DNA of 64,000 nucleotides from Flavobacteriales bacterium (GCA_016705955.1 JADJKO010000006.1:186001-250000); one strand, 5' to 3'. Shown: positions 51,771 to 60,552, counted from the first letter of the stretch. Translations and numbers: made by a program. Notes: generated by a model from the sequence alone, not told the origin.

Positions 51771-53720
51771 ATGTCCGAGGTGATCCCTACTGCACAGGTC
51801 CAGTACTGCCCGAGCCTGGTCCGCTATGAGCGGTGGCGTACCCGTGAAGTGCGGGTAGGAAGTGTGGGCATCGGTGGTGAGAACCCCATCCGTGTGCAGA
51901 GCATGACCACCACGGATACGATGGATACCGACGCGACGGTCGCGCAGAGCATCCGGATGATCGAGGCCGGGTGCGAACTCGTCCGCATCACAGCGCCGAG
52001 CAAGAAGGAAGCGGAGAATCTGTTGGAGATCAAGAAGCGGATCCGCGCTGCGGGCTTCGATGCACCCTTGGTGGCGGACATTCACTTCACACCGAACGCG
52101 GCGGAGATCGCAGCGCGCATCGTGGAGAAGGTGCGTGTGAACCCGGGCAACTACGCGGACAAGAAGAAATTCGATGTCCGCGAGTACACCGACGCGCAGT
52201 ATGAAGACGAGTTGCATCGCATACGCGAACGCTTTCTCCCACTGGTGCGCATCTGCAAAGAGCACGGCACCGCGATGCGGATCGGGACGAATCACGGAAG
52301 CTTGAGTGATCGCATCCTCAACCGTTACGGCGATACCCCACTCGGCATGGTGGAGAGCGCGTTCGAGTTCCTCCGTGTGTGCCGCGACGAGAACTACCAC
52401 GAGATCGTCCTCAGTATGAAGGCGAGCAACACACAAGTGATGGTGCAGGCATATCGCCTGTTGGTGCATCGCATGATGGAGCTCGGCTGGGACTATCCAC
52501 TTCACCTCGGTGTTACGGAAGCAGGTGATGGCGAGGACGGCCGGATCAAGAGCGCGGTAGGTATCGGCGCGTTGTTGGAGGATGGGCTTGGCGACACAGT
52601 GCGCGTGAGCCTGACCGAAGAACCCGAGCTGGAGATCCCGGTCGCGCAGGCACTGGTGCGGCGCTATTCGGATCGCAGCGGACACCACCCGATCCCGATG
52701 AGCGAACGCTGGCCGGTGCATCCTTTCGATCATGAGCGGCGCACTGCACAAGAGGTGTTGAACATGGGTGCGCGGCATGTTCCGGTGGTGATTGCGGATC
52801 TCAGCGCCAAAGAGAAGATCACGCCTGCGACATTGTTCGCATGGGGCTATCGTTACAGCGTCCCTCTGGACAAGTGGACCATCACCGATCAGGCGTGCGA
52901 CTACGCATACATCGGTAAGAACAGCATCGACTTCGAGATCCCCGGAACGCTCGGGCTGGTGCAGGAGCACGCCACGTGGCTGCAGAACAAGGACAAGGAG
53001 CGCCACTATCCATTCCTGCAAGCGAAGGAGTTTCTGGCCGGTGTGGAACGACACCCGAAGTTCAACCTCGTCTACGCGACGCTTCCGCAACTCACACCGG
53101 AATTGATCGACGCACTGAAGGCGGATCGATCAGCAGTGTTGCTGATCGACACTTACAACGCACACGGTATGGCTGAGCAACGACGCCTGTTCGTGGAATT
53201 GATGAAGGCTGAATGCGAAGTGCCGGTGATCATCGGTCGCGCGTATGGTTCCATCACCAACGACGATATCGTTCTGCACAGCAGCACGGACATCGGTCCT
53301 CTGTTCCTCGATGGACTTGGCGATGGGATCTTCATCGCCGATGAGGATGGCGGGCGCGAGGACCTCGTGTGTCGTACCGCGTTCGGGATCCTTCAAGCCA
53401 CACGCACGCGTACGAGCAAGACGGAGTACATCAGTTGTCCCAGTTGCGGACGAACACTCTTCGACCTGCAAGAGACCACGACGAGGATCCGCGCACGCAC
53501 CAGTCACCTGAAAGGACTGAAGATCGGGATCATGGGCTGCATCGTGAACGGCCCCGGAGAGATGGCCGACGCCGATTATGGCTATGTGGGAACCGGCCCG
53601 GGTGTGATCACCTTGTACAAGGAGAAGAACGTCGTGAAGCGCAACGTGCCGAGTGCGCAAGCGGTGGATGAACTCGTTGCTCTCATCAAGGAGCACGGCG
53701 ATTGGGTGGAAGTGCCGTAA
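51771..53720 (+). CDS. ispG: 4-hydroxy-3-methylbut-2-en-1-yl diphosphate synthase (long form)
   Basis: IspG makes HMBPP in the MEP pathway. The TIM-barrel domain starts near residue 24 (VRVGSVGIGGENPIRVQSMT) and has SMKASNTQVMVQAYRLL and LHLGVTEAGDGEDGRIKSA. A long inserted domain follows (about 270-550), typical of Bacteroidota, Chlamydia and plants. The 4Fe-4S ligands are in CPSCGRTLFDLQ near residue 556 and GCIVNGPGEMADADYGY near 590. 649 residues. It supplies precursors for the carotenoid cluster elsewhere in the window. Confidence 0.96.
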   Translation: MSEVIPTAQVQYCPSLVRYERWRTREVRVGSVGIGGENPIRVQSMTTTDTMDTDATVAQSIRMIEAGCELVRITAPSKKEAENLLEIKKRIRAAGFDAPLVADIHFTPNAAEIAARIVEKVRVNPGNYADKKKFDVREYTDAQYEDELHRIRERFLPLVRICKEHGTAMRIGTNHGSLSDRILNRYGDTPLGMVESAFEFLRVCRDENYHEIVLSMKASNTQVMVQAYRLLVHRMMELGWDYPLHLGVTEAGDGEDGRIKSAVGIGALLEDGLGDTVRVSLTEEPELEIPVAQALVRRYSDRSGHHPIPMSERWPVHPFDHERRTAQEVLNMGARHVPVVIADLSAKEKITPATLFAWGYRYSVPLDKWTITDQACDYAYIGKNSIDFEIPGTLGLVQEHATWLQNKDKERHYPFLQAKEFLAGVERHPKFNLVYATLPQLTPELIDALKADRSAVLLIDTYNAHGMAEQRRLFVELMKAECEVPVIIGRAYGSITNDDIVLHSSTDIGPLFLDGLGDGIFIADEDGGREDLVCRTAFGILQATRTRTSKTEYISCPSCGRTLFDLQETTTRIRARTSHLKGLKIGIMGCIVNGPGEMADADYGYVGTGPGVITLYKEKNVVKRNVPSAQAVDELVALIKEHGDWVEVP

Positions 53721-53730
53721 TGATTCGGAT

Positions 53731-54501
53731 CTATTTCTGCGCGGAAAAGCGAATTGCCAAGTTGTACTGCACGTCAACAGGCTTACCACGCTGTTTGCCT
53801 GGGTTCCATTTGGGCATTGCGTTGATAACACGAAGCGCCTCTTCGTCACATCCCGAGCCAATGCCACTCTTGACCTTGGCATCTCTGATACCTCCTGTTT
53901 GGGTTACGATGAAAGTCACATGCACCGTACCGGCAACGCCGGCTGACTGTGCCGTAGCCGGATAGCGTAAGTTTTCGCGTATGTATTGCATAAGTGCGGC
54001 TTCCCCGTTTGGGAAACTTGGCATTTCTTCATCGATAGCAAAGCTGGTTGGTTCCTTACGAATGGGCGCGGGGATGGCCATGGATCTCATCAAATTCCAA
54101 CTGAAGGCCTTGGCAGCCTCGTCCCAATCATACATGGCTGTCCAATAGTCCTCCTTAGCCTTTTGCCAAACCTCAACCTTGCTGGATACGTGAGGAACGC
54201 ACAGGTATTTCAGAAAGGCGGTGTTCTTCCGCTCATGAATTATCAATGTTGCACATGGAAGCGAATCAACTTCGCGACAGAGGTGTTTGATAGTTGTGGT
54301 TCGTGAGAATCCCTGATACGGCACATCGAACTGACCGACATCGGTGAAGTAGTATCCGCGCTTCATATCAAGCCCGCTTTCGAGTTGGATCCTATACCCT
54401 TTCGTCAAGTAGTTGTATTCATCCATCGTCGTTTGCGCATATGTGATCGACGGTGCTAGAAGGACCAACTGGAACAGAATACCGCGTACTCGGAGTTTCA
54501 T
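53731..54501 (-). CDS. energy transducer TonB-like protein
   Basis: A 256-residue exported protein. Signal peptide (MKLRVRGILFQLVLLAPSIT), an unusual N-terminal half (FTDVGQFDVPYQGFSRTTTI), and a C-terminal TonB domain (FPNGEAALMQYIRENLRYPA, AGVAGTVHVTFIVTQTGGIR, DEEALRVINAMPKWNPGKQR). It lacks the classic inner-membrane anchor and Pro-rich spacer, so it may act from the periplasm or be a repurposed fold. TACTTTCG on the minus strand (54525-54532) lies 23 bases upstream of the ATG. Confidence 0.85.
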   Translation of the reverse strand: MKLRVRGILFQLVLLAPSITYAQTTMDEYNYLTKGYRIQLESGLDMKRGYYFTDVGQFDVPYQGFSRTTTIKHLCREVDSLPCATLIIHERKNTAFLKYLCVPHVSSKVEVWQKAKEDYWTAMYDWDEAAKAFSWNLMRSMAIPAPIRKEPTSFAIDEEMPSFPNGEAALMQYIRENLRYPATAQSAGVAGTVHVTFIVTQTGGIRDAKVKSGIGSGCDEEALRVINAMPKWNPGKQRGKPVDVQYNLAIRFSAQK

Positions 54502-54638
54502 GTGTACTGTTGTTGATTGTAAGTCGAAAGTAGTCTTCGCAAACGACAATCATGCCATCGCGAGGTCCAAGTGGCGATCATCGTTTTGCGGCACTTAGTG
54601 GGTGGATGCACACTCAATGTTCAGATTCAAGTTGACGG

Positions 54639-55256
54639 ATGAAGAACACTTTACTAGCGACACTGGTCGCCTTCGCGCTGTCAATTCCGGCGAGCGCCCA
54701 GCGCACGCGAGGATTGGAACAGATCGCATACACGCTTGCCGGTTCATACACCAGCGCCGAACAAGCGAAATCGGACATCAGTTATTTCGAGATCGAACTG
54801 GAAATGGTGCGCATCTGGCCGAAGCGGAAGGATGGCGCATGGTTCTATGTGGAACAGGCGATCGCCGCGAACAAAGCGAAGCCCTATCGCCAGCGCGTGT
54901 ACCATGTGCAGGAGATCAATGACAGCACTTACACGAGCGACATCCACACCATCAAGGGCGGCGAAGCGTTGTTCGGGATCTACAACGATCCGGTAGCGCT
55001 TGAAGCGATCAATCCGGATTCGCTCGGCCTACTGGACGGATGTACGATCACGTTGCAGCGGCGCGGGTCCGTGTACGTCGGTAGCACCCGTGGTCGGGAT
55101 TGCTCGAACGCATGGGGGAAAGCAGCCTACGCCACGAGTGAGGTAAGCGTCTTCACCGATCGGATGGTGAGTTGGGATCGTGGCTACGACGCCAAGGGCG
55201 TCCAGGTCTGGGGCGCTGAGAAAGGCGGCTACGTCTTCATCAAACGCAAGCGCTAG
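54639..55256 (+). CDS. CpcT/CpeT-like chromophore-lyase family protein
   Basis: A 205-residue exported protein: signal peptide (MKNTLLATLVAFALSIPASA), then the CpcT/CpeT beta-barrel signatures MVRIWPKRKDGAWFYVEQAI, PYRQRVYHVQE, GCTITLQRRGSVYVG, and WDRGYDAKGVQVWGAEKGGY. In cyanobacteria this family attaches bilins to phycobiliproteins; no phycobiliprotein is expected here, so a different periplasmic ligand role is likely. The start ATG is set by the signal peptide. Confidence 0.88.
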   Translation: MKNTLLATLVAFALSIPASAQRTRGLEQIAYTLAGSYTSAEQAKSDISYFEIELEMVRIWPKRKDGAWFYVEQAIAANKAKPYRQRVYHVQEINDSTYTSDIHTIKGGEALFGIYNDPVALEAINPDSLGLLDGCTITLQRRGSVYVGSTRGRDCSNAWGKAAYATSEVSVFTDRMVSWDRGYDAKGVQVWGAEKGGYVFIKRKR

Positions 55257-55263
55257 AAAAGCA

Positions 55264-55295
55264 CCAAGGCCGCACCTTACGGGGTGCGGCCTTGG
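55264..55295. terminator. 13-bp hairpin after the CpcT-like gene
   Basis: Perfect stem CCAAGGCCGCACC (55264-55276) / GGTGCGGCCTTGG (55283-55295), loop TTACGG, seven bases after the stop at 55256. On the minus strand an A-run (AAAAG side) becomes a T tract (55257-55261), so it also suits the minus-strand gene that ends at 55318. Confidence 0.8.
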
Positions 55296-55317
55296 GCTAT
55301 GGTGTATTTGGTGTGGT

Positions 55318-55443
55318 TCAATCACAAGTGATCACCTGCGCGGTGGCCTGGGACGGCTCGCTACTTCCGTTGGTCATGGCGGCACATACGAGCAGGATCA
55401 GCAGTACGCTGGCCTGGATCAGGGTGCGGTGTTTCGTTTCCAT
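55318..55443 (-). CDS. small exported or membrane peptide, 41 residues
   Basis: On the minus strand ATG at 55441-55443 opens METKHRTLIQASVLLILLVC, a charged start plus hydrophobic helix, then AAMTNGSSEPSQATAQVITC and a final D before TGA. It resembles a secreted small protein or a lipoprotein-like peptide. It is convergent with the CpcT-like gene and shares its terminator hairpin. No homologue is recalled; it could be chance. Confidence 0.45.
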   Translation of the reverse strand: METKHRTLIQASVLLILLVCAAMTNGSSEPSQATAQVITCD

Positions 55444-55565
55444 GGTGGGGGTGTTCATTGGGGTTGCTTGGACCCTATGAACGGTCGCCGCACCGGCAGG
55501 TTTGGTGAATTCGACGGAAGCCCGATACCCGCCGATGGATCACTTGAGCGACTTCGGCAAGCCCA

Positions 55566-55850
55566 TTACCCCAGGTATTCCTTGATGGCCGCCACGTACT
55601 GTTCGAAGGCGGTAATGCCCTGTGGCGTCAAGGCGCAAGAGGTGTTCGGATAGTTCTCCTTGAAGGTCTTCTTCACCTTGATGTAGCCGACCTCCTTCAG
55701 TTTGCTCAGTTGCACACTCAGGTTCCCTCGCGTGGCCCCGGTCTTCTCCAGGATGAAGGTGAAGTCCGCCTCTTCCACACCCACCAAGAGGCTCACGACC
55801 GCAAGCCGTAGCTGGTTATGAAGAACAGGATCAAGCGGTGCGAAGGCCAT
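55566..55850 (-). CDS. winged-helix transcriptional regulator
   Basis: A 94-residue protein: LDPVLHNQLRLAVVSLLVGV, FTFILEKTGATRGNLSVQLS (helix-turn-helix), LKEVGYIKVKKTFKENYPNT (wing) and LTPQGITAFEQYVAAIKEYL. This matches the short MarR/ArsR-like regulators common in Bacteroidota. Its ATG overlaps the membrane gene's stop region by 20 bases, and it is translated after it. It probably represses its own operon through the repeats near 56441-56467. Confidence 0.85.
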   Translation of the reverse strand: MAFAPLDPVLHNQLRLAVVSLLVGVEEADFTFILEKTGATRGNLSVQLSKLKEVGYIKVKKTFKENYPNTSCALTPQGITAFEQYVAAIKEYLG

Positions 55851-56418
55851 CCTCTTGATTCTTCAACATGAGTCCCGGAATGATATACCCGAAGAACATC
55901 GAACCACAATACAGCGCCGTCAGCGTGAGTGGGTCATTCGTGAAGTGCATGGCCAGTCCTGCGATCCAGAAGAGCACACCGCCGATGATGAGCGGTTTGA
56001 AGCGCATGATCTGTCCGGTGAGGAAGGTTGCGAAACCGGTGAGGAGGGTGATCATTCCGCCGGGATCCTGATGATTTGAAACGCTGGCAGCGATCACGAT
56101 CATCATAGTGATCACAAAGGCCCCCCAGATCCAACCGATCACGCGGTCCATCGGATTGTTCACCGGTTGTCGACGCCCTTCTCGTGCCCCATGGATCGAA
56201 CTGAGGATCCCGCCAATAAGGCCGGCAATGCCCCATGAGGCCCCTTGGGAGAACGCTTCGGATCCATTCCGAAGTAGATAGGTCGCTGCCATCGCAACGA
56301 TCAGCAACACTCCCCACAGGAGGAAGTAGAAGCTCATGCGTGAAAAGCTCTTCTTGGCCTGGCCGATCATGCTTTCGATCACCTTCAGGCTTTGTTCGGG
56401 AGTGAGGTCTTTGTCCAT
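55831..56418 (-). CDS. multi-pass membrane protein of the regulator operon
   Basis: A 195-residue protein from ATG 56416-56418 (MDKDLTPEQSLKVIESMIGQ). About five hydrophobic segments follow (FYFLLWGVLLIVAMAATYLL, GWIWGAFVITMMIVIAASVS, FATFLTGQIMRFKPLIIGGV and LYCGSMFFGYIIPGLML). The frame runs in from 56469, which is within the promoter. Pairing with a small winged-helix regulator is a recurring Bacteroidota arrangement from memory; the function is unknown. Confidence 0.8.
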   Translation of the reverse strand: MDKDLTPEQSLKVIESMIGQAKKSFSRMSFYFLLWGVLLIVAMAATYLLRNGSEAFSQGASWGIAGLIGGILSSIHGAREGRRQPVNNPMDRVIGWIWGAFVITMMIVIAASVSNHQDPGGMITLLTGFATFLTGQIMRFKPLIIGGVLFWIAGLAMHFTNDPLTLTALYCGSMFFGYIIPGLMLKNQEDGLRTA

Positions 56419-56438
56419 GGTTGTTGGTTTGAACGGGA

Positions 56439-56470
56439 CAAACATAAACCAGTTTACAACATAAACCAAA
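56439..56470 (-). promoter_or_regulatory. promoter and probable operator of the membrane/regulator operon
   Basis: On the minus strand TTTG (plus 56467-56470), a 20-base spacer and TATGTTTG (plus 56439-56446) form a full Bacteroidota-type promoter, 21 bases before the ATG. The direct repeat AACATAAACC occurs at 56441-56450 and 56458-56467, and the inverted repeat GTTTA-N5-TAAAC spans 56452-56466. All overlap the promoter, which suits binding by the 94-residue regulator of the same operon. Confidence 0.65.
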
Positions 56471-56492
56471 TGATCCGAGATCTTTGTTCACC

Positions 56493-57137
56493 ATGAAGAC
56501 CATTCTTCTTGCCGGGGCGACGGGCTTGATCGGGAACGAGGTGCTGGAACAGCTACTGATTGGCGACGGGTCCGATCGGGTGATCACCCTTTCGCGGAGG
56601 CCGATCGAAAAGGGAAGCGGTTCGTTCGAGCAATGGGTCGCGAATGATCTCCTCTCCGCGCTGACACAGGAACCGGTTGATGCGGTGATCTGTTGCTTGG
56701 GCACCACCATGCGCAACGTCGGTGGGGACAAGCAGCGCTTCATTCATGTGGACAAGGATCTGGTCCTTGGCTTGGGCCGATGGGCGAAGGCACAGGGCGT
56801 CCGAACTTTCATCGTAGTGAGTTCCATGGGCGCGGATCCTGGTTCCCGCTTCTTCTACAATCGCGTCAAGGGTGAAATGGAAGAAGGCCTGAAGGCGATC
56901 GATCTTCCGACGCTTCACATCTTCCAACCATCCATACTTACGGGGCCAAGGAAGGAACGCCGCACTGGCGAGCGGATCGGGATCGCAGTGATGAACTTCC
57001 TGTCTCCACTGTTACCCGCGCGGTTGCGACCAATGCCTCACGACGCGCTCGCCAAAGCGATCATCAACGCATTGCGATCGGAGGGAAGCGGCACGTACCT
57101 GAACGCGGAGATCCTCGCCTTGGCCGATCAGAAGTGA
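56493..57137 (+). CDS. NAD(P)-binding Rossmann-fold oxidoreductase
   Basis: A 214-residue protein (start ATG 56493) of the atypical SDR/NmrA-like type: LLAGATGLIGNEVLEQLLIG (GxxGxxG), ICCLGTTMRNVGGDKQRFIH, and VVSSMGADPGSRFFYNRVKG (Tyr-x-x-x-Lys region). Substrate unknown. GATCTTTG (56479-56486) six bases before the ATG resembles the box before uvrC. It ends ten bases inside the convergent M23 peptidase gene. Confidence 0.88.
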   Translation: MKTILLAGATGLIGNEVLEQLLIGDGSDRVITLSRRPIEKGSGSFEQWVANDLLSALTQEPVDAVICCLGTTMRNVGGDKQRFIHVDKDLVLGLGRWAKAQGVRTFIVVSSMGADPGSRFFYNRVKGEMEEGLKAIDLPTLHIFQPSILTGPRKERRTGERIGIAVMNFLSPLLPARLRPMPHDALAKAIINALRSEGSGTYLNAEILALADQK

Positions 57138-58402
57138 GCGAGCTTGCGGTGATGGATCGCAGCCTCGGCCTCATCGAGTTTCACGGTCAAGCTGTCGCGC
57201 ACCTGATCGAACGCGACCTGTTGATCCGCCGGCACTGGGTCAGCGCTCGGGAAGACCTCACGACGCGGATCCACCTGCACGCCGTTCTTCCAAAAGCGGA
57301 AACACACGTGCGGTCCCGTGGCCAATCCGGTGCTGCCCACCTCGCCGATCACATCGCCCTGCTTCACGCGTTGGCCTTGGCGCGCCAGGATCTTTCGCAT
57401 GTGGAGGTACTGGGTCGTGTAGGTTCCGTTGTGCCGGATCTTCACGAAGTTGCCGTTGCCTCCGGTTCGTCCGGCAACCTCCACCACGCCATCACCCACG
57501 CTCAGGATGGGCGTGCCGTAGGGTGCGGCGTAGTCCGTTCCCAAGTGCGCCTTGAACACCTTCTGCACCGGATGCAATCGTCGCTGTGTGAACCCCGATG
57601 AAACGCGGCTGAACTTCAGCGGAGCTTTCAGGAAGGCCTTTCGAAGGTTGTCACCACTATCGTCGAAGTACCCGGCGTCACGGCCTTCACCGAACCGGAA
57701 GGCCGTCTTGTCCACACCATCATTCGTGTACCGGGCGGCCACGATCTTCGGCACACCCACGCGCTCGCCATCCACGGTGCGCTCATCATATACCACGCTG
57801 AATACATCACCCTTCTGGATGCGATAGAAATCCACTGTCCACGCGAAGATCTCGCTCAACAATACGGCAAGCACCGGATCGGCACCCGCGGTGGACAGGT
57901 CGTTATACAACGCACCGGTGACCGCACAGGCGATCTCCGAACGTCGGATCTCCACTGGTCGGTGTCCGACGGAAACGCTCAGGCTATCATCACGCAGGTC
58001 GAACACAACATATTCCACCGGATCGGATTCATAGATGAAGTAGGCGGGGATCGTGCCTTGCTCCGGAAAGATGAAGGCGTACGGGAACCCGGACCGCAAC
58101 TTCCGCACATCGAACAAGCCTTTGGCACGATCGACCAGCGCATGGACCGCGGTCATCGGCACACCGTTCCCGCCAAGAAGATCACCGAAGGTGGAACCGG
58201 ACTTCACGGAACCTTCACGCAGCACGAATCCTTCCATGGGGATCCCGTAAGCTGAAGGTGCCGGTAAAGGGATGGCCACACTGTCCACGGTGATCGGCTC
58301 CGCGACGTACTCCTCTCGGGGCTGAACATCCACTCCGATCAGCACATACACCGCACCGGCCGCGATCACACCGGCCATTGTCCACTTCATCCATCGTTGC
58401 AT
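57128..58402 (-). CDS. M23 family metallopeptidase
   Basis: A 424-residue protein: N-terminal anchor (MKWTMAGVIAAGAVYVLIGV), a middle regulatory domain (LRSGFPYAFIFPEQGTIPAY), then the LytM/M23 domain with zinc ligands HLGTDYAAPYGTPILSVGDG, HNGTYTTQYLHMRKILARQG and TGPHVCFRFWKNGVQVDP. The HxxxD and HxH motifs are intact, so it probably cleaves peptidoglycan cross-bridges. Start ATG 58402; the frame runs in from 58819 through an intergenic stretch holding GATCCGGAT repeats (58447-58482). Confidence 0.92.
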   Translation of the reverse strand: MQRWMKWTMAGVIAAGAVYVLIGVDVQPREEYVAEPITVDSVAIPLPAPSAYGIPMEGFVLREGSVKSGSTFGDLLGGNGVPMTAVHALVDRAKGLFDVRKLRSGFPYAFIFPEQGTIPAYFIYESDPVEYVVFDLRDDSLSVSVGHRPVEIRRSEIACAVTGALYNDLSTAGADPVLAVLLSEIFAWTVDFYRIQKGDVFSVVYDERTVDGERVGVPKIVAARYTNDGVDKTAFRFGEGRDAGYFDDSGDNLRKAFLKAPLKFSRVSSGFTQRRLHPVQKVFKAHLGTDYAAPYGTPILSVGDGVVEVAGRTGGNGNFVKIRHNGTYTTQYLHMRKILARQGQRVKQGDVIGEVGSTGLATGPHVCFRFWKNGVQVDPRREVFPSADPVPADQQVAFDQVRDSLTVKLDEAEAAIHHRKLAHF

Positions 58403-58515
58403 GCGCCGCAAATAAGTACAATGTGTGCTTCCGTTCACAGGTGGGATCCGGATCATTTCCACGGGACGCTGGTGAGATCCGGATGATCCGTTCGAGCGGC
58501 GCAATGGCGCGGCGC

Positions 58516-58523
58516 TACTTTCG
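58516..58523 (+). promoter_or_regulatory. TACTTTCG box ahead of the flavoprotein gene
   Basis: Exact TACTTTCG at 58516-58523, 21 bases before the ATG at 58545. TTCG at 58491-58494 lies 21 bases upstream of it and could be a -33 element in the same TTTG-to-TTCG style. Confidence 0.5.
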
Positions 58524-58544
58524 GCGCTATGCCAAGCGCCTCTA

Positions 58545-59728
58545 ATGCGTGAGCGAAAGCGTATCGCCATCATCGGTGGCGGACCAGCCGCACTGGTCGC
58601 TGCCGATGCGCTGGCACCGCACCACGAAGTGCATGTGTATGAGCAAGGCCGATCGGTTGGCCGCAAATTCCTGGTCGCCGGACAAGGTGGCTTCAACCTC
58701 ACGAATAGCGCTGATGGACCAGCGCTCGCTGCGATGTACTCACCCGCGGGCTTTCTGAATGAAGCACTCGGAGCATTCGGATCGAACGCCTTTCGCGAGT
58801 GGCTGTCGGAACTCGGCATCGAAACCTATGTAGGCACGAGCGGTCGCGTGTTCCCAACGAAGGGAACGAAACCGGTCGAGGTACTCAACGTCATGCGCGA
58901 GCGATCGCTGGAGCGCGGCGTTCACTTCCACTTGGAACACACGTTCGTTGGTTTCGATGAGCACACGAATGCCATTATTGAGCACGGCGGAGCACGTTCG
59001 AGTCTCGCTGCGCACTTCACGATCTTCTCCTTGGGCGGGGCCTCCTGGTCGGTTACCGGATCCACCGGAACATGGTCCGGACATTTCGCACAGCTCGGTA
59101 TTGAGGTCACGCCGTTCCGATCTTCGAACTGTGGTGTGAAGATCGAATGGCCCGGATCCTTCGCGCGTGACCATGCGGGTAAGCCATTGAAGAACATCAG
59201 TGTTTCAGCGGGCGATCATTCGAGCATCGGCGAAGCCACGATCACCCAGCATGGCTTGGAAGGGAATGCCATCTATCCGGTGGTACCGGCGTTGCGTGAT
59301 GCGATCGCCAACGGTACAGGAGCGCTGTTGCATCTCGACCTGAAACCGAACAATACAACGGATCAGTTACTCCAGAAGATCGCGGGCAAGGAGCCGAAGA
59401 ACTATGCCGCAGCATTGAATCTGGACCGCGCGACCATGGCGCTTCTGAAAGCCTTCACCACCAAGGAGCGCTTTCACTCCCCATTCGCGTTCGTTCAGGA
59501 CGTGAAGGGTCTTCAGCTGCCGGTCACTGCATTGCGACCGATAGAGGAGGCCATCTCCACGGTCGGCGGCATTGCCCCGTCGGAACTGGCGCCGGACTTT
59601 TCCCTGAAGAGGTACGCCTCTTCACCGTTGGCGAAATGGTGGACTGGGATGCACCAACGGGCGGTTTCCTCTTGCAAGGCTGCTATTCCATGGGATGGTA
59701 CGCCGCGCATGCCATACTTGAACGCTGA
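58545..59728 (+). CDS. TIGR03862-type FAD-dependent flavoprotein, broken by one-base frameshift
   Basis: A BaiN/HI0933-like oxidoreductase: RIAIIGGGPAALVAADALAP and GRKFLVAGQGGFNLTNS at the start, FSLGGASWSVTGSTG and AISTVGGIAPSELAPDF later. After FSLKRY the frame shifts: a second frame reads LFTVGEMVDWDAPTGGFLLQ and GCYSMGWYAAHAILER to a stop at 59728, the expected end. Adding one base near 59616 gives KRYGLFTVGEM and 394 residues. The unshifted frame continues to 59939 over the sdhC start, which is not credible as coding. Confidence 0.85.
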
Positions 59729-59836
59729 CCGGAGTCCTGCTGGTTCGTTTCATGCAATTCCGAACAGCGCGGCGTTCGCTTCTTGCTTCCGCACTTTCAA
59801 CCCCGCTCGTAAGTTTGCGGCGCTCAACGCAACAGC

Positions 59837-60526
59837 ATGGCTCGCCAAGGACTCTTCGGTTCCTCCCTCGTCAAGAAGTATTGGATGGCCCTCACGGGCC
59901 TTTTCCTTATCACCTTCCTCGTGGTGCATGCCGGGGTGAACGCGATGATCTTCTGGAACGACGGCGGTGTCACCTTCAACATGGTGGCCCACTTCTTCGG
60001 TACCAACATCTTCATCCGCACCATGGAGATCGTGCTTTTCCTGGGGCTTATCGCCCATGTGGTGGACGGCCTGATGCTCTGGCGCCAGAACCGCGCGGCG
60101 CGTCCGGTGAAGTACGCGATGGAGAAGGGCAGTGCGAGCCGCAGTTGGTACAGTGCGAGCATGGGCATACTCGGAACGCTCATCCTTCTCTTCCTGATCG
60201 TACACCTCTGGCATTTCTGGGTGAAGAGCCGCGGCATCGTCGGAAGTCTCGACGAGTTACCCCTTGATCCGGAAGGGCAAGAGAACCTCTTCGCGTTGAT
60301 GGTGCAGACCTTCGAGAACCCGATCGTGGTGGTGATCTACGTGCTAGGTTGCTTCAGTTTGTTCTGGCATTTGCTCCACGGTTTCAAGAGCGCGTTCCAA
60401 TCGCTCGGCTTGAACCACAAGCGGTACAATCCGATCATCGCCGCGTTCGGTGTCGTCTTCAGCATCATCGTTCCAACGCTCTTCGCACTGATGCCGGTGA
60501 GCATGTACTTCGGATGGATCCAATGA
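59837..60526 (+). CDS. sdhC: succinate dehydrogenase cytochrome b subunit
   Basis: A 229-residue membrane protein with five helices, the anchor and haem-binding subunit of the di-haem B-type succinate dehydrogenase. Starts MARQGLFGSSLVKKYWMALT and has histidines on successive helices (LIAHVVDGLMLW, LLFLIVHLWHFW, FWHLLHGFKSAFQSL) for haem ligation. TAAGTTTG (59810-59817), a perfect TAnnTTTG, lies 19 bases upstream of the ATG and probably drives sdhCAB. Confidence 0.93.
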   Translation: MARQGLFGSSLVKKYWMALTGLFLITFLVVHAGVNAMIFWNDGGVTFNMVAHFFGTNIFIRTMEIVLFLGLIAHVVDGLMLWRQNRAARPVKYAMEKGSASRSWYSASMGILGTLILLFLIVHLWHFWVKSRGIVGSLDELPLDPEGQENLFALMVQTFENPIVVVIYVLGCFSLFWHLLHGFKSAFQSLGLNHKRYNPIIAAFGVVFSIIVPTLFALMPVSMYFGWIQ

Positions 60527-60552
60527 AGCCCTCCACCCACAAGCCTGCCGCT

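Noticed and set aside
51708..53090. 460-codon minus-strand open frame opposite ispG
   Set aside because: It is fully covered by the well-supported ispG gene and has no recognisable motif; high GC content produces such frames.
59729..59939. Continuation of the flavoprotein frame to 59939
   Set aside because: The other frame carries the conserved C-terminus ending at 59728; the continuation overlaps sdhC and has a non-coding-like composition.
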